Source: Candidatus Pelagibacter sp. (GTDB taxonomy: Bacteria > Pseudomonadota > Alphaproteobacteria > Pelagibacterales > Pelagibacteraceae). Taken from it: a DNA stretch of 51,172 nt. Positions 39,497 through 47,700 of the stretch are shown one piece after another. Both the position numbers and the translations under genes were made by a program. The DNA lies in contig JAOJAE010000007.1 of NCBI GenBank assembly GCA_028227525.1, forward strand, positions 1-51,172. Direction: 5' to 3'. A model generated the notes under the pieces. The model saw nothing but the letters and a program-made list of their open reading frames with translations, was not told the origin of the DNA and did no database searches. Numbering within the stretch: position 1 is the first letter of the stretch; each line of letters starts with the position of its first letter.

Positions 39497-40615
39497 CTAT
39501 TCTTTAATCCAACCACCCCCAAGTACCTTATGACCAAATTGGTCTTTACTATAGAATACGCATGCCTGTCCTGGTGAAATACCATCCTCAGGTATAAGTA
39601 AATTTACATAGGCAGTATTATCATTTTTTAAATCAACTTTTGCTTCAAGAAGATTTCCAGTTGATCTTACTTTTACAAGTATATTTTGATCTAAATCTTT
39701 TTTATCAGTTAATAAATTAAGATCTTTAAGAGATATGTTTTTTTTTCCAAGGTTTTCCTTTGGCCCTACTATAATTTCGTTATTTTCAGAGTTTATCTTT
39801 AAAACATAAAGGGGTTCTTTATCTGAGACTTTTATTCCTTTTCTCTGTCCAATTGTAAAATTAATAATACCATCATGAACACCAATTACTTTTCCCTCTA
39901 AATTTTTAATATTTCCTTTTTGAAAAGAATCTGGTCTAAATTTTCTAATCACTGAGGCATAATCTCCATTTGGTACAAAGCAGATATCTTGACTGTCGGG
40001 TTTATCAGCAACATTTAAATCTAGTTCTTTAGCAATCTCTCTTGTTTTATCTTTTAACATTCCACCTAATGGAAATCTTAAATAGTCTAATTGTTCACGT
40101 GTTGTGTTAAATAAGAAATAACTTTGATCTCTGTTTTCATCAATTGCTCTATACATATTGTTAGTATTATTTGCTGTAATATTTTTTACATAATGACCAG
40201 TTACTAATGCATCAGCATTTAGATCTTTTGAAACTTCAAATAAATCTTTAAATTTTACTGTTTGATTACATTGAACACAAGGTATTGGAGTTTCACCATT
40301 TAAATAACTATCAACAAAATTATCTATAACACCTTGTTTGAACTTATCTTGGTAATATAAAATTTTATGTTCAATTCCTAATTTATGAGCAACACGTTTA
40401 GCGTCCATTATATCTTGTCCGGAACAACACTGTTTTGATTTAGCAACTTCTTTTCCATCGTCATAAAGTTTCAAAGTTATACCTATAACTTTATATCCTT
40501 CATTTTTCATAATTCCGGCTACAGTTGAAGAATCTACTCCACCTGACATCGCAACAACAACAGTTGTATCCTCAGGCTTTTTATCAATTCCAATAGAGTT
40601 TAATTCTTTATTCAT
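39497..40615 (-). CDS. mnmA: tRNA-specific 2-thiouridylase MnmA
   Basis: A 372-residue enzyme that thiolates U34 of tRNAs for Lys, Glu and Gln. The ATP-binding PP-loop reads AMSGGVDSS near 23, the first catalytic Cys lies in PIPCVQCN near 117 and the second in [11 protein letters not shown] near 217. The central and C-terminal beta domains ([19 protein letters not shown]) are present. It is a single gene, opposite in direction to the DUF3553 gene that follows. Length is typical. Confidence 0.95.
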   Translation of the reverse strand: MNKELNSIGIDKKPEDTTVVVAMSGGVDSSTVAGIMKNEGYKVIGITLKLYDDGKEVAKSKQCCSGQDIMDAKRVAHKLGIEHKILYYQDKFKQGVIDNFVDSYLNGETPIPCVQCNQTVKFKDLFEVSKDLNADALVTGHYVKNITANNTNNMYRAIDENRDQSYFLFNTTREQLDYLRFPLGGMLKDKTREIAKELDLNVADKPDSQDICFVPNGDYASVIRKFRPDSFQKGNIKNLEGKVIGVHDGIINFTIGQRKGIKVSDKEPLYVLKINSENNEIIVGPKENLGKKNISLKDLNLLTDKKDLDQNILVKVRSTGNLLEAKVDLKNDNTAYVNLLIPEDGISPGQACVFYSKDQFGHKVLGGGWIKE

Positions 40616-40656
40616 AAGGTGGTATTTATACTTATTTACAATATAAGTTAAATTAA

Positions 40657-40824
40657 ATGATTTTAGATTATGAACCAGGTGACAAAGTCACTAATCCGAA
40701 CAATAAAGACTGGGGTATTGGTCAAGTTCAATCTATCATAAATGATAAGGTAACAGTCAATTTTGAGAATATGGGAAAAAAAGTAATCAATGCTAAAAAT
40801 ATAGAATTAATACGAATTAAATAA
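40657..40824 (+). CDS. DUF3553 domain protein, 55 aa
   Basis: A 55-residue protein matching the DUF3553 family: [19 protein letters not shown] with the DWGxGQVQS core, followed by [15 protein letters not shown]. The fold is an SH3-like barrel related to the CarD/UvrD C-terminal type. Family members occur alone or as the C-terminal domain of helicases. It lies 7 bases before cysQ on the same strand and is probably cotranscribed. The role is unknown. Confidence 0.85.
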   Translation: MILDYEPGDKVTNPNNKDWGIGQVQSIINDKVTVNFENMGKKVINAKNIELIRIK

Positions 40825-40831
40825 ATTTAAA

Positions 40832-41596
40832 ATGGACATAAAAATAATAGTAGAAAAATTAATAGATCCTTTTTTAAAAGCTGGAGATTTATCGATAGCA
40901 CTTAGGGAAAAAGGATTAAAAAAAGAAATAAAATCTGACAATACTCCAGTAAGTAATGGAGATCTTGAAGTTAATAAATTTATTACAAAAAAAATATCTG
41001 AAATCACACCAGATATTCCAATTATATCTGAGGAAACATCTGACAATAAAGATAATACTCAACTAAAAGATTTTTGGTTGGTTGATCCTATCGATGGAAC
41101 ATATGATTATATAAATAACCTTGAAGAATTTACAATTAATGCTGGTTTGATTATAAATAATAAGCCTGTAGCAGGATTAATTTATGCACCTGCAAAAAAG
41201 AGAATGTTCTACTCTTACGGACCAGGAAATGCTTTTGAACTAACTAATGGACAAACTATTAATCTAAGTAATAAAATTAATAAAAATAACAATCCTATTA
41301 AATTTATTTCTTATTCAAACAAAATTAAACCTGAAATTCAAAAAATCTATCAAGATATTGGTGTCGGCGAAAATGTTAAAATGAAAAGTTCACTAAAATT
41401 TTGTGTGGTTGCAGCTGGTGAATATGATGGTTACGTTGCAGAACCTAGAGCTTATGAATGGGACATAGCAGCAGGCCATGCAATATTAATACATTCAGGA
41501 GGAACAGTTACTGATTTTGACGGAAATGAAATATTGTATGGAAAGAAAGATCTTAAAAATCCAAGCATAATTTTAAAAAGTAAAAATATACTATAA
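40832..41596 (+). CDS. cysQ: 3'(2'),5'-bisphosphate nucleotidase CysQ-like (inositol monophosphatase family)
   Basis: A 254-residue metal-dependent phosphatase. The acidic motifs are IISEET near 66, WLVDPIDGTYDYINN near 84 (the WxxDPIDGT hallmark) and EWDIAAGHAILIHSGG near 209. CysQ removes 3'-phosphoadenosine-5'-phosphate formed when PAPS is used; SuhB-type inositol phosphatase is the main alternative. Length and the NGDLEVNKFI segment favour CysQ. Its stop codon overlaps the start of a small membrane-protein gene by one base. Confidence 0.85.
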   Translation: MDIKIIVEKLIDPFLKAGDLSIALREKGLKKEIKSDNTPVSNGDLEVNKFITKKISEITPDIPIISEETSDNKDNTQLKDFWLVDPIDGTYDYINNLEEFTINAGLIINNKPVAGLIYAPAKKRMFYSYGPGNAFELTNGQTINLSNKINKNNNPIKFISYSNKIKPEIQKIYQDIGVGENVKMKSSLKFCVVAAGEYDGYVAEPRAYEWDIAAGHAILIHSGGTVTDFDGNEILYGKKDLKNPSIILKSKNIL

Positions 41597-41745
41597 TGGA
41601 CGAGCAGTTAAGAATAATACTTATCATAATAGTGTCTGTTTCGATTTTTGGGTTATTAGTTTTTGTGTTTGTTAAAAACTATGTAAGACAAAAAATTAAT
41701 AACTTGGTTGAAGAGGAAAAAGATAAAAAGTCTAAAGTAGATTAA
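41596..41745 (+). CDS. Small single-pass membrane protein, 49 aa
   Basis: A 49-residue frame that begins with a one-base overlap with the cysQ stop codon. Residues about 5-27 are one hydrophobic helix (IILIIIVSVSIFGLLVFVFV) and the rest is a charged cytosolic tail (EEEKDKKSKVD). The coupling to cysQ and the overlap with the convergent recX stop support a real gene. No family is recognised. Confidence 0.55.
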   Translation: MDEQLRIILIIIVSVSIFGLLVFVFVKNYVRQKINNLVEEEKDKKSKVD

Positions 41746-42295
41746 TTATTTTTAAATATTCATCTTTTTCTATATCCATTACTTTTCTAGAGGTCTCAAA
41801 ATCAAATCCATTTCTTGCTAATAGAGATATATCTTTTTTATAAAACAATGTTCTATTATCCTCTGCTCTTGCTGGCCCTATTCTTTTTTTTTTACAAATT
41901 TTTATAGCTGAAAAAAAATCTTGATCAGAGTTATCTTCTCTAATTTTATCAACTGTGTCTTTAATAAATTCATCATGAATTCCTTTTCCTATTAAGTAGT
42001 TTCTAATTTTGTTAATAGAGTTCCCTCTTTGAATCATACTTTTTGCTTTGCTTTCAGAATAAAATTGATCGTTGATAAATTTACTCTTTTCCAGATCTGA
42101 CAGGACAATATCGATCAATTTATTAACATCTTTTTTTCTTACATCAGAAGAAGAAAGTTTCATATATTTCTTCAGTAAATAAGTTTTTAACTGCTGTTTT
42201 GAGGGAGCATATTTTTCAACATAAGCAAATGCAAAATTTCTCATCTCTTCTACAGTTACTTGAAGTGTTTTTTTTCTATTTCTTATAGGAATCAT
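41732..42295 (-). CDS. recX: RecX family regulatory protein
   Basis: A 187-residue helical protein of the RecX family, which modulates RecA filaments. The repeats are visible: AYVEKYAPSKQQLKTYLLKK near 31, the FINDQFYSESKAKSMIQRGNS-type middle repeat near 76 and RKVMDIE near 177. It lies away from recA, and its 3' end overlaps the small membrane-protein gene by 14 bases. The start chosen gives an N-terminal basic extension; MRNFAFAYVEKY 17 codons later is an alternative. Confidence 0.83.
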   Translation of the reverse strand: MIPIRNRKKTLQVTVEEMRNFAFAYVEKYAPSKQQLKTYLLKKYMKLSSSDVRKKDVNKLIDIVLSDLEKSKFINDQFYSESKAKSMIQRGNSINKIRNYLIGKGIHDEFIKDTVDKIREDNSDQDFFSAIKICKKKRIGPARAEDNRTLFYKKDISLLARNGFDFETSRKVMDIEKDEYLKIINLL

Positions 42296-42321
42296 GGTTA
42301 GATTTTATATAATATATTTAA

Positions 42322-42795
42322 ATGATCGAACAAATTTATACTTATTTTACTATTGAGATGCTTTATATGTGGATCAACATAGGAATATTACCATTTTGGT
42401 TTATGCTAATTTTTTTTCCTCAGTCACATTTGGGTAGAATTTTTGTAGCTTCAATATTTCCAATATTTATCTTAAGCGGTGTTTATATTTTTGTTTTATA
42501 TAAATCTTATTTAATTGGTTATGATTTTATTGGTAATTTCACATTATATTTAGGCTTAGATGAACTTTCTAGATTGTTTGAAGATCATTTATATTTAATG
42601 CTTTTTTGGACACACTTTATAGCTATCAATTTATTTGTAGGTGGATGGATTGTTAAAGACTCTCAAAAGTTTTACATAAATAAAATCTTAGTATCGATTC
42701 CATTGATAATTACTTATTTAATTGGGCCTATCGGTTTATTCTTTTATTGGATTATTAGAATTTTCTTCGCAAAAAGAATTAACTTATATGAGTAA
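42322..42795 (+). CDS. ABA4-like (DUF4281) membrane protein
   Basis: A 157-residue membrane protein with four helices. The N-terminal segment WINIGILPFWFMLIFFPQS and the later HFIAINLFVGGWIVKDS match the ABA4-like family (DUF4281). The plant member is involved in neoxanthin formation from carotenoids, but bacterial members have no set role. It lies 26 bases from the divergent recX start and overlaps the following isomerase gene by 8 bases. Carotenoid genes are not seen in this window. Confidence 0.8.
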   Translation: MIEQIYTYFTIEMLYMWINIGILPFWFMLIFFPQSHLGRIFVASIFPIFILSGVYIFVLYKSYLIGYDFIGNFTLYLGLDELSRLFEDHLYLMLFWTHFIAINLFVGGWIVKDSQKFYINKILVSIPLIITYLIGPIGLFFYWIIRIFFAKRINLYE

Positions 42796-43375
42796 CTATA
42801 TTGATTTTTATTTTGATATAATTAGCCCTTATTCATACATAGCTCATAAAAAAATACAAAAAATCAATAAAAATCAAAAAGTTATTTTTAATTACAAACC
42901 TATTTTATTGGGTGGTCTTCATAATCTAGCAGGAATAAATGCTCCTGCATTTAATAAATATAAAATAAAAAATATGCAGAGTGATTGTGAATTAGTTTCA
43001 AAAAAAAATGATATTTCTTTCAAGTGGAATTTAAAATTTCCAATAAATTCACTTTCAATAATGCGAGGATATATATCAGTTAAAGATAATCAAAAAGATG
43101 AATACTTAGATAAATTTTTTAATGCTTACTGGAGAGATAATGTAGATTTATCTCTAGAAAAAGAATTTTCAAAATTATTAGAAATCTTAGAAATAGATAA
43201 TGAATTCTTTTTTGACAAAATAAAACAACAATCAACTAAAGATGAATTAAAAGAATTAACAAATAATGCTTTTAATAAAGAAGTTTTTGGTGCTCCAACT
43301 TTTATTGTAAATAATAAAATTTTCTGGGGACAAGATCGTCTTGAGTATGCTCTTGAAGAATTAAGTGATAGTTAA
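42788..43375 (+). CDS. 2-hydroxychromene-2-carboxylate isomerase family (DsbA-fold) protein
   Basis: A 195-residue protein with the DsbA/GST-kappa fold. The start MSNYIDFYFDIISPYSYIAHKK contains the SPYSY motif with the active Ser in place of the DsbA cysteines. FNKEVFGAPTFIVNNKIFWGQDRL at the C terminus (FGAPTF, WGQDR) is the family hallmark. Members isomerise aromatic intermediates with glutathione or act as GST-kappa-like enzymes. I start it at the ATG 8 bases inside the end of the ABA4-like gene; an upstream frame has no support. The substrate is unknown. Confidence 0.88.
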   Translation: MSNYIDFYFDIISPYSYIAHKKIQKINKNQKVIFNYKPILLGGLHNLAGINAPAFNKYKIKNMQSDCELVSKKNDISFKWNLKFPINSLSIMRGYISVKDNQKDEYLDKFFNAYWRDNVDLSLEKEFSKLLEILEIDNEFFFDKIKQQSTKDELKELTNNAFNKEVFGAPTFIVNNKIFWGQDRLEYALEELSDS

Positions 43376-43755
43376 ACTATTTTAAACTTACTTTGGCTAA
43401 TTGCGCCAAAACCACCCTCTATATGTGAAATTTTTTCATATCCCATATTTTTTAATGCTTTAACAGCAAGAGCAGATCTTAAACCTCCAGCACAAAATAA
43501 AACTGTTTCTTTATTTTGATCTAAAACACCTTGTTGAAACATGGCGCTGTTAGGATCTAAATAAATTTCTAATTTTCCTCTTGGTATATGAACTGAATTT
43601 TCTACTTTACCAGTACTTTCTAATTCATTGCCTTCTCTAATATCAATTAAATTACAGTTATTTTCTTCAACCATTTTTAAAGCTTCATCTGCATTAATAG
43701 TTTTTATTTCTTGCATCGCTTCAGAAAACAAAGTTTGAATTGATTTTATAGTCAT
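43372..43755 (-). CDS. Rhodanese-like domain protein
   Basis: A 127-residue single rhodanese domain. CNLIDIREGNELES near 34 is the conserved start and the catalytic Cys lies in VLFCAGGLRSA near 88, so the active loop is intact, in contrast to the FKBP-fused domain elsewhere in the window. GYEKISHIEGGFGA ends the fold. There is no signal peptide, so it is cytosolic. It could transfer sulfane sulfur. Its stop overlaps that of the convergent isomerase gene by 4 bases. Confidence 0.9.
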   Translation of the reverse strand: MTIKSIQTLFSEAMQEIKTINADEALKMVEENNCNLIDIREGNELESTGKVENSVHIPRGKLEIYLDPNSAMFQQGVLDQNKETVLFCAGGLRSALAVKALKNMGYEKISHIEGGFGAISQSKFKIV

Positions 43756-43801
43756 TATTCTATTTCAAAATATATCAAAAACATTATATTGCTAGTTAAT
43801 T

Positions 43802-44272
43802 ATGCTAAAAACTAATACTAAAGCTCCAGATTTTAAACTTCCTTCAACTTCAAAAGATAAATATTCGCTTAAAGACTCGATTGGTAAATATGTCGTTATT
43901 TATTTTTATCCAAAAGATGACACCCCAGGATGCACCATCGAAACCAATGATTTTAATAAATTACTTTCTAAATTTAAAAAATTAGAGTGTGAAGTCTATG
44001 GAATTTCTAAAGATAATTTAAAAAGTCACGATAAATTTAGAGATAAATATAAGATAAAATTTGATTTATTAGCTGATGAAGAATTAACAGTACTTAAAAA
44101 ATATAAAGTTTGGGGTAAAAAAAAGTTCATGGGACGAGAGTTTATGGGCATTAATAGAACTACCTTTTTAATAGATAAAAAGGGAAAAATTATAAAGATT
44201 TGGGAAAATGTTAAAGTTAAAGATCACGCTAAAGACGTTTTAGAAACCATAAAGAACATTTCAAAAAAATAA
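43802..44272 (+). CDS. bcp: Peroxiredoxin Bcp/PrxQ
   Basis: A 156-residue thiol peroxidase. The peroxidatic Cys lies in PKDDTPGCTIETNDF near 46. The position five residues later, Cys in typical PrxQ, is Asn here; another Cys lies in KLECEVYGIS about 20 residues on. The enzyme may therefore work as a 1-Cys type or use the later Cys as resolving residue. MGINRTTFLIDKKG near 115 is the conserved C-terminal region. It is cytosolic, a single gene facing away from the rhodanese gene. Confidence 0.92.
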   Translation: MLKTNTKAPDFKLPSTSKDKYSLKDSIGKYVVIYFYPKDDTPGCTIETNDFNKLLSKFKKLECEVYGISKDNLKSHDKFRDKYKIKFDLLADEELTVLKKYKVWGKKKFMGREFMGINRTTFLIDKKGKIIKIWENVKVKDHAKDVLETIKNISKK

Positions 44273-44275
44273 AAA

Positions 44276-44297
44276 GGCCCCTTATTTCTAAGGGACC
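44276..44297 (-). terminator. Intrinsic terminator of the downstream amt gene
   Basis: On the minus strand GGTCCCTTA pairs with TAAGGGGCC (one mismatch) around a 4-base loop, then TTTTTATTTTTTT follows. It lies 33 bases after the stop codon of the minus-strand ammonium transporter and directly next to the convergent bcp stop. Confidence 0.8.
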
Positions 44298-44330
44298 TGT
44301 AACGTTTAACTTTATAGAGAGATAATTTTT

Positions 44331-45623
44331 TTAGTCTCTGATTGCGTAAGCTTTAACACCAACTTCGGCTACATCAGTTCCAAGTTTTTCTGCTTGGGCA
44401 CTAATTCTTAGACCGATAGATTGTTTTAGTGCTCTAAATACTATGTATGAAAGAACAAAACTAAATACACAAACTGCAACAACACCCATTAACTGAGTTC
44501 CAAATGTTGTGTCAGGATTAGATATTGGAACTACCAATGTTCCAAAAATACCAGCAAACATGTGAACTGGGATTGCACCTACTACATCATCTAAGTGTAT
44601 AGACTCTAAAAACTTAGTTCCAAAGTACATAATAATTGCACCGAATGAACCAATTACCATTGCTAAAATTGGACTAGGATTTAAAGGTTCAGCGGTGATT
44701 GCAACAAGACCAGCTAAAGCACCATTTAACATCATGATAATATCTGTCTTACCACCAATTAATCTAGTAACTAAAGCAGCAGTTACTGTTCCAGCTGCAC
44801 CTGCTAAATGAGTATTAACTGCAATTTTACTAATCGCTGTTACATCATCAAAAGTTCCAACGGCTAATTGACTAAAGCCGTTAAAGCCAAACCAACCAAA
44901 CCATAATAAAAAAGTTCCAAGAGTTACTAGTGGAATACTAGATGCTGCAAAAGGAACTAAAGATTTAGTTTCACCTTTTTTTCCAAATCTTCCAGCTCTT
45001 GCACCTAAAACCATTACACCAGCTAAAGCAGCAGCACCACCACAAGCATGTACTAAAGTAGATCCTGCAAAATCAGAAAAACCAGCAGTTGCTAACCAGC
45101 CTCCGCCCCACTGCCAACCCATTGAGATTGGATAAATAAATGCAGCCATAATTGCTGAGAAAATAAAGAATGGCCAAATTTTAATTCTTTCTGCAACAGC
45201 TCCCGATACAATCGATACCGTCGCACAAACAAACATTGCTTGATAAAACCAGTCTGAATAATCTGAGTAACCTGTTCCAATTTCAGAAGCATCACTCCAA
45301 ATTTTAAATGAACCTATGTATCCACCTTCTGGTATTCCATAAGCAAGATTATACCCGCATAAAAAAAATACTATTGATGCTATTGCAAATTTACCAATAT
45401 TTTTTGCAGCAATTGTTGATACACTTTTAGTGGTTACTAAACCGCACTCAAGCATACAAAATCCTGCCGCCATAAAAGCAACTAATACTCCACCTAAATA
45501 AAAACCAAGTGTGTTAAATATATATTGTCCCTCAGCTGAGATAGTAGTTTCTGCTGAAGCTAATCCTGTAATACTAAAAATGATTACAAAACTAAGTGTT
45601 ATTTTTTTAAATAAATTAATCAT
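44331..45623 (-). CDS. amt: Ammonium transporter (second of tandem pair)
   Basis: A 430-residue Amt protein with a signal-like N terminus (cleavage after ASA near 24) and 11 helices. MAAGFCMLECGLVTTKSV near 56, the first pore His in STLVHACGGAAALAG near 189 and the second in GAIPVHMFAGIFGTL near 347 are conserved. It takes up ammonium and is usually controlled by a PII protein, not in this window. It is very similar to the amt gene upstream, including the C-terminal AYAIRD, showing tandem duplication. A GGAGAG ribosome site precedes the start and may be masked by CCTCC just upstream. Confidence 0.95.
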   Translation of the reverse strand: MINLFKKITLSFVIIFSITGLASAETTISAEGQYIFNTLGFYLGGVLVAFMAAGFCMLECGLVTTKSVSTIAAKNIGKFAIASIVFFLCGYNLAYGIPEGGYIGSFKIWSDASEIGTGYSDYSDWFYQAMFVCATVSIVSGAVAERIKIWPFFIFSAIMAAFIYPISMGWQWGGGWLATAGFSDFAGSTLVHACGGAAALAGVMVLGARAGRFGKKGETKSLVPFAASSIPLVTLGTFLLWFGWFGFNGFSQLAVGTFDDVTAISKIAVNTHLAGAAGTVTAALVTRLIGGKTDIIMMLNGALAGLVAITAEPLNPSPILAMVIGSFGAIIMYFGTKFLESIHLDDVVGAIPVHMFAGIFGTLVVPISNPDTTFGTQLMGVVAVCVFSFVLSYIVFRALKQSIGLRISAQAEKLGTDVAEVGVKAYAIRD

Positions 45624-45627
45624 TATC

Positions 45628-45644
45628 TCTCCTTGTTATGGAGG
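45628..45644 (-). promoter_or_regulatory. Possible ribosome-site-masking hairpin before amt
   Basis: On the minus strand CCTCC pairs with GGAGA across a 7-base loop (ATAACAA). The GGAGAG is the ribosome-binding site, 4 bases before the amt ATG. A second small stem (GTTC/GAAC) lies directly upstream. The arrangement could hide the ribosome site. Confidence 0.35.
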
Positions 45645-45723
45645 TTCTTTTATTGAACTTTCCTGTTTAAAGAATTGCTTATTAGTCAAAAGAGTTATGA
45701 CGATAGAACATGTGTATAAATAT

Positions 45724-45747
45724 AAAGGCCCCTAAAAAGGGGCCTTT
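45724..45747. terminator. GC-rich hairpin between the two amt genes
   Basis: AAAGGCCCCT and AGGGGCCTTT form a perfect 10-bp stem with a 4-A loop. It is flanked by eight T on one side and TTTATATTT on the other strand, so it can work in both directions. On the minus strand it ends transcripts of the upstream amt gene before the promoter of the next. Confidence 0.75.
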
Positions 45748-45786
45748 TTTTTAACTATAAGAGAGAGAGATAGTTATTCTGTTTTT

Positions 45787-45833
45787 AAGAGGCTCTCCAA
45801 TGAGATAACGATATGGAGATCGAAGAGCCTCTT
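45787..45833 (-). terminator. Long hairpin just after the upstream amt gene
   Basis: AAGAGGCTCT and AGAGCCTCTT form a perfect 10-bp stem, with CCA/TGG pairing further in. It starts 13 bases after the upstream amt stop codon. TTAAAAACAG follows on the minus strand, a poor U-tract, so it may stabilise the mRNA end or be a processing site rather than a full terminator. Confidence 0.55.
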
Positions 45834-45845
45834 TATTGCATGCAA

Positions 45846-47147
45846 TTAGTCTCTTATTGCGTAAGCAATTACACCTGTTTCAGTAACGTCTGTACCCTTA
45901 GTTTCAGCTTCTTTACTTAATCTGATACCAAAGATTGCTTTCATCACTGACCACACAATGTAAGACACAGCAAACACAAAAATGTTAACTGACAACACAC
46001 CAATTAACTGAGCACTAAAACTTGCATCAGTATTAGTTAGTGGAACTGCAAGTGTTCCCCATATACCAGCAAACAAGTGAGCTGGGATTGCACCTACTAC
46101 ATCATCAAGTTTGAAGCTAAATAATAATTTAGTTCCAAACACAACAATCAAACCACCAACGGCACCAATTAAAATTGCTGCAAATGGTGAAGGTGCTAAA
46201 GGTTCTGCAGTGATAGCCACAAGACCACCAATTGCTCCGTTTAACATTTGAATTACATCTGTTTTACCATACATTAATCTTGTAATTACACCTGCTGCTA
46301 ACACTCCACCACAAGCTGCAAGATTTGTATTGATAAAGATAGTAGAGATCGCAACTGCATCTTCAAAAGTACCTAATGCTAATTGAGATCCACCATTAAA
46401 TCCAAACCAACCTAACCATAGGATAAATACACCTATTGTTACTAATGGAATTGAAGAAGCTGCAAAAGGTTTTAACGCCTTTGGATTTCCCGCAGAGTCA
46501 AATCTTCCATTTCTAGCACCTAACAAAATAATACCAGCTAAAGCAGCAGCACCACCTGTTGAGTGTACTAAAGTTGAACCAGCAAAGTCAGAGAAACCGA
46601 TTTCAGCTAACCAGCCTCCACCCCACTGCCAACCCATTACGATTGGATAAATTACTCCAGCTAAAATAGCTGCAAATAAGAAGAATGGCCATAGTTTGAT
46701 TCTTTCAGCCATAGCACCTGAGCAAATTGAAACTGTAGTTGCACAGAATACCATTTGGAAAAACCAATCAGAACCATCCGCATAACCAGTATCAATTGCA
46801 CTTGCATCTGACCATGGTGTGAATGATCCAATATATCCACCTTCTGGAATACCATAAGCTAAGTTGTAACCAACTAGCCAAAACATAATTCCAGCAATTG
46901 CATAAAGACCAATGTTCTTTGCACAAATTACTGAAACACTTTTTGAAGTTACCATACCAGATTCTAGCATTGCAAAACCTGCTGCCATGAACATGACAAG
47001 GAAACCACAAATTAAAAACAATAGAGTATTAAAAATAAACCCCACTTCGGCAGACACTGTTGTCTCTGCCATTCCCGCACTACTCATGTTTAGCAAAAAT
47101 ACTAAACTAAGAACTGGTGCAGTTATTCTCTTTATTAATTTAGTCAT
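45846..47147 (-). CDS. amt: Ammonium transporter (first of tandem pair)
   Basis: A 433-residue Amt channel with a signal-like N terminus (cleavage after GMA near 27) and 11 helices. MAAGFAMLESGMVTSKSV near 54, STLVHSTGGAAALAG near 190 and GAIPAHLFAGIWGTL near 350 hold the pore residues, and it ends in AYAIRD like its neighbour. The ribosome site AGGAGGT before the ATG is unusually strong for this genome, fitting high expression. It is upstream of the second amt and separated from it by three hairpins in 222 bases, so each gene likely has its own transcript. Confidence 0.95.
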   Translation of the reverse strand: MTKLIKRITAPVLSLVFLLNMSSAGMAETTVSAEVGFIFNTLLFLICGFLVMFMAAGFAMLESGMVTSKSVSVICAKNIGLYAIAGIMFWLVGYNLAYGIPEGGYIGSFTPWSDASAIDTGYADGSDWFFQMVFCATTVSICSGAMAERIKLWPFFLFAAILAGVIYPIVMGWQWGGGWLAEIGFSDFAGSTLVHSTGGAAALAGIILLGARNGRFDSAGNPKALKPFAASSIPLVTIGVFILWLGWFGFNGGSQLALGTFEDAVAISTIFINTNLAACGGVLAAGVITRLMYGKTDVIQMLNGAIGGLVAITAEPLAPSPFAAILIGAVGGLIVVFGTKLLFSFKLDDVVGAIPAHLFAGIWGTLAVPLTNTDASFSAQLIGVLSVNIFVFAVSYIVWSVMKAIFGIRLSKEAETKGTDVTETGVIAYAIRD

Positions 47148-47240
47148 AAGACCTCCTGTTAAAGAAATGACTTATAATTTTAATATTTTTAAAAACTAAC
47201 GCTGATTAGGAAAAATGGGTATGCAGTTTTTGCATATAGT

Positions 47241-47278
47241 AACAGCCCTAAACGTATTTTGAAAACGTTAGGGCTGTT
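47241..47278 (-). terminator. Strong hairpin downstream of hup
   Basis: AACAGCCCTAA and TTAGGGCTGTT form an 11-bp perfect stem, extended by a further CGT/ACG after one bulge. It begins 11 bases after the hup stop codon on the minus strand and precedes the amt promoter region. No U-tract follows on that strand (TACTATAT), so it is either an atypical terminator or an mRNA-end stabiliser. Confidence 0.6.
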
Positions 47279-47288
47279 AAAAAAATAA

Positions 47289-47564
47289 TTATTTATTGAA
47301 AACTTCTTTTAAAGCTTTTGCTGGTAAGAATTTTACTTTTTGAGAAGCAGCGATTTGAATTTGCTCACCTGTTCTCGGGTTTCTTCCAACTCTTGCTTTT
47401 CTTTTTGCTACTTTATATGTACCGAATCCAGCGATTTTTACTGTATCGTCACCTTTTAGTGCATCTAAAATAGTGTTGGTAATTGTATCAAATGTTCTTT
47501 CAGCATCAGCTTTACTCAAATTTAATGAGCCTGAAAGTGATGCTACTAGTTGTTTTTTGTTCAT
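47289..47564 (-). CDS. hup: HU family DNA-binding protein
   Basis: A 91-residue nucleoid protein of the HU/IHF family. The N-terminal helices (MNKKQLVASLSGSLNLSKAD) and the DNA-binding arm with the Pro residue (GRNPRTGEQIQIAA) are clear, and the C-terminal KVKFLPAKALKEVF is typical. It bends and compacts DNA as a dimer. It lies between the M50 protease gene and amt, transcribed in the same direction, with its own hairpin downstream. Confidence 0.95.
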   Translation of the reverse strand: MNKKQLVASLSGSLNLSKADAERTFDTITNTILDALKGDDTVKIAGFGTYKVAKRKARVGRNPRTGEQIQIAASQKVKFLPAKALKEVFNK

Positions 47565-47672
47565 TTTAGCTCCGGTTGTGTTGGTTAAATATCATATTTG
47601 TCATAAACGTTGATAAATCAAGCTTTTTTTTAGTGTCTAATTTTTTTTTAAATACAACATGTTGTGATAGTT

Positions 47673-47700
47673 AAAAAAGCCTTATTTTATAAGGTTTTTT
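47673..47700 (-). terminator. Intrinsic terminator of the M50 protease gene
   Basis: On the minus strand CCTTAT and ATAAGG form a 6-bp stem around AAA, followed by CTTTTTTAACT. It follows the stop codon of the site-2 protease gene directly, so it ends that transcript before the hup promoter. Confidence 0.75.

Noticed and set aside
42722..42787. Upstream extension of the DsbA-fold isomerase gene
   Set aside because: It lies wholly within the ABA4-like gene; the family N terminus starts at the later ATG.
47219..47235. Short TATGCA/TGCATA stem before amt
   Set aside because: It is only 6 bp in an AT-rich leader and not clearly different from chance.
47148..47288. Possible sigma-54 promoter (GG...TGC) before the first amt gene
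   Set aside because: The GG-to-GC spacing is 12 or 13 bases rather than the required 10.
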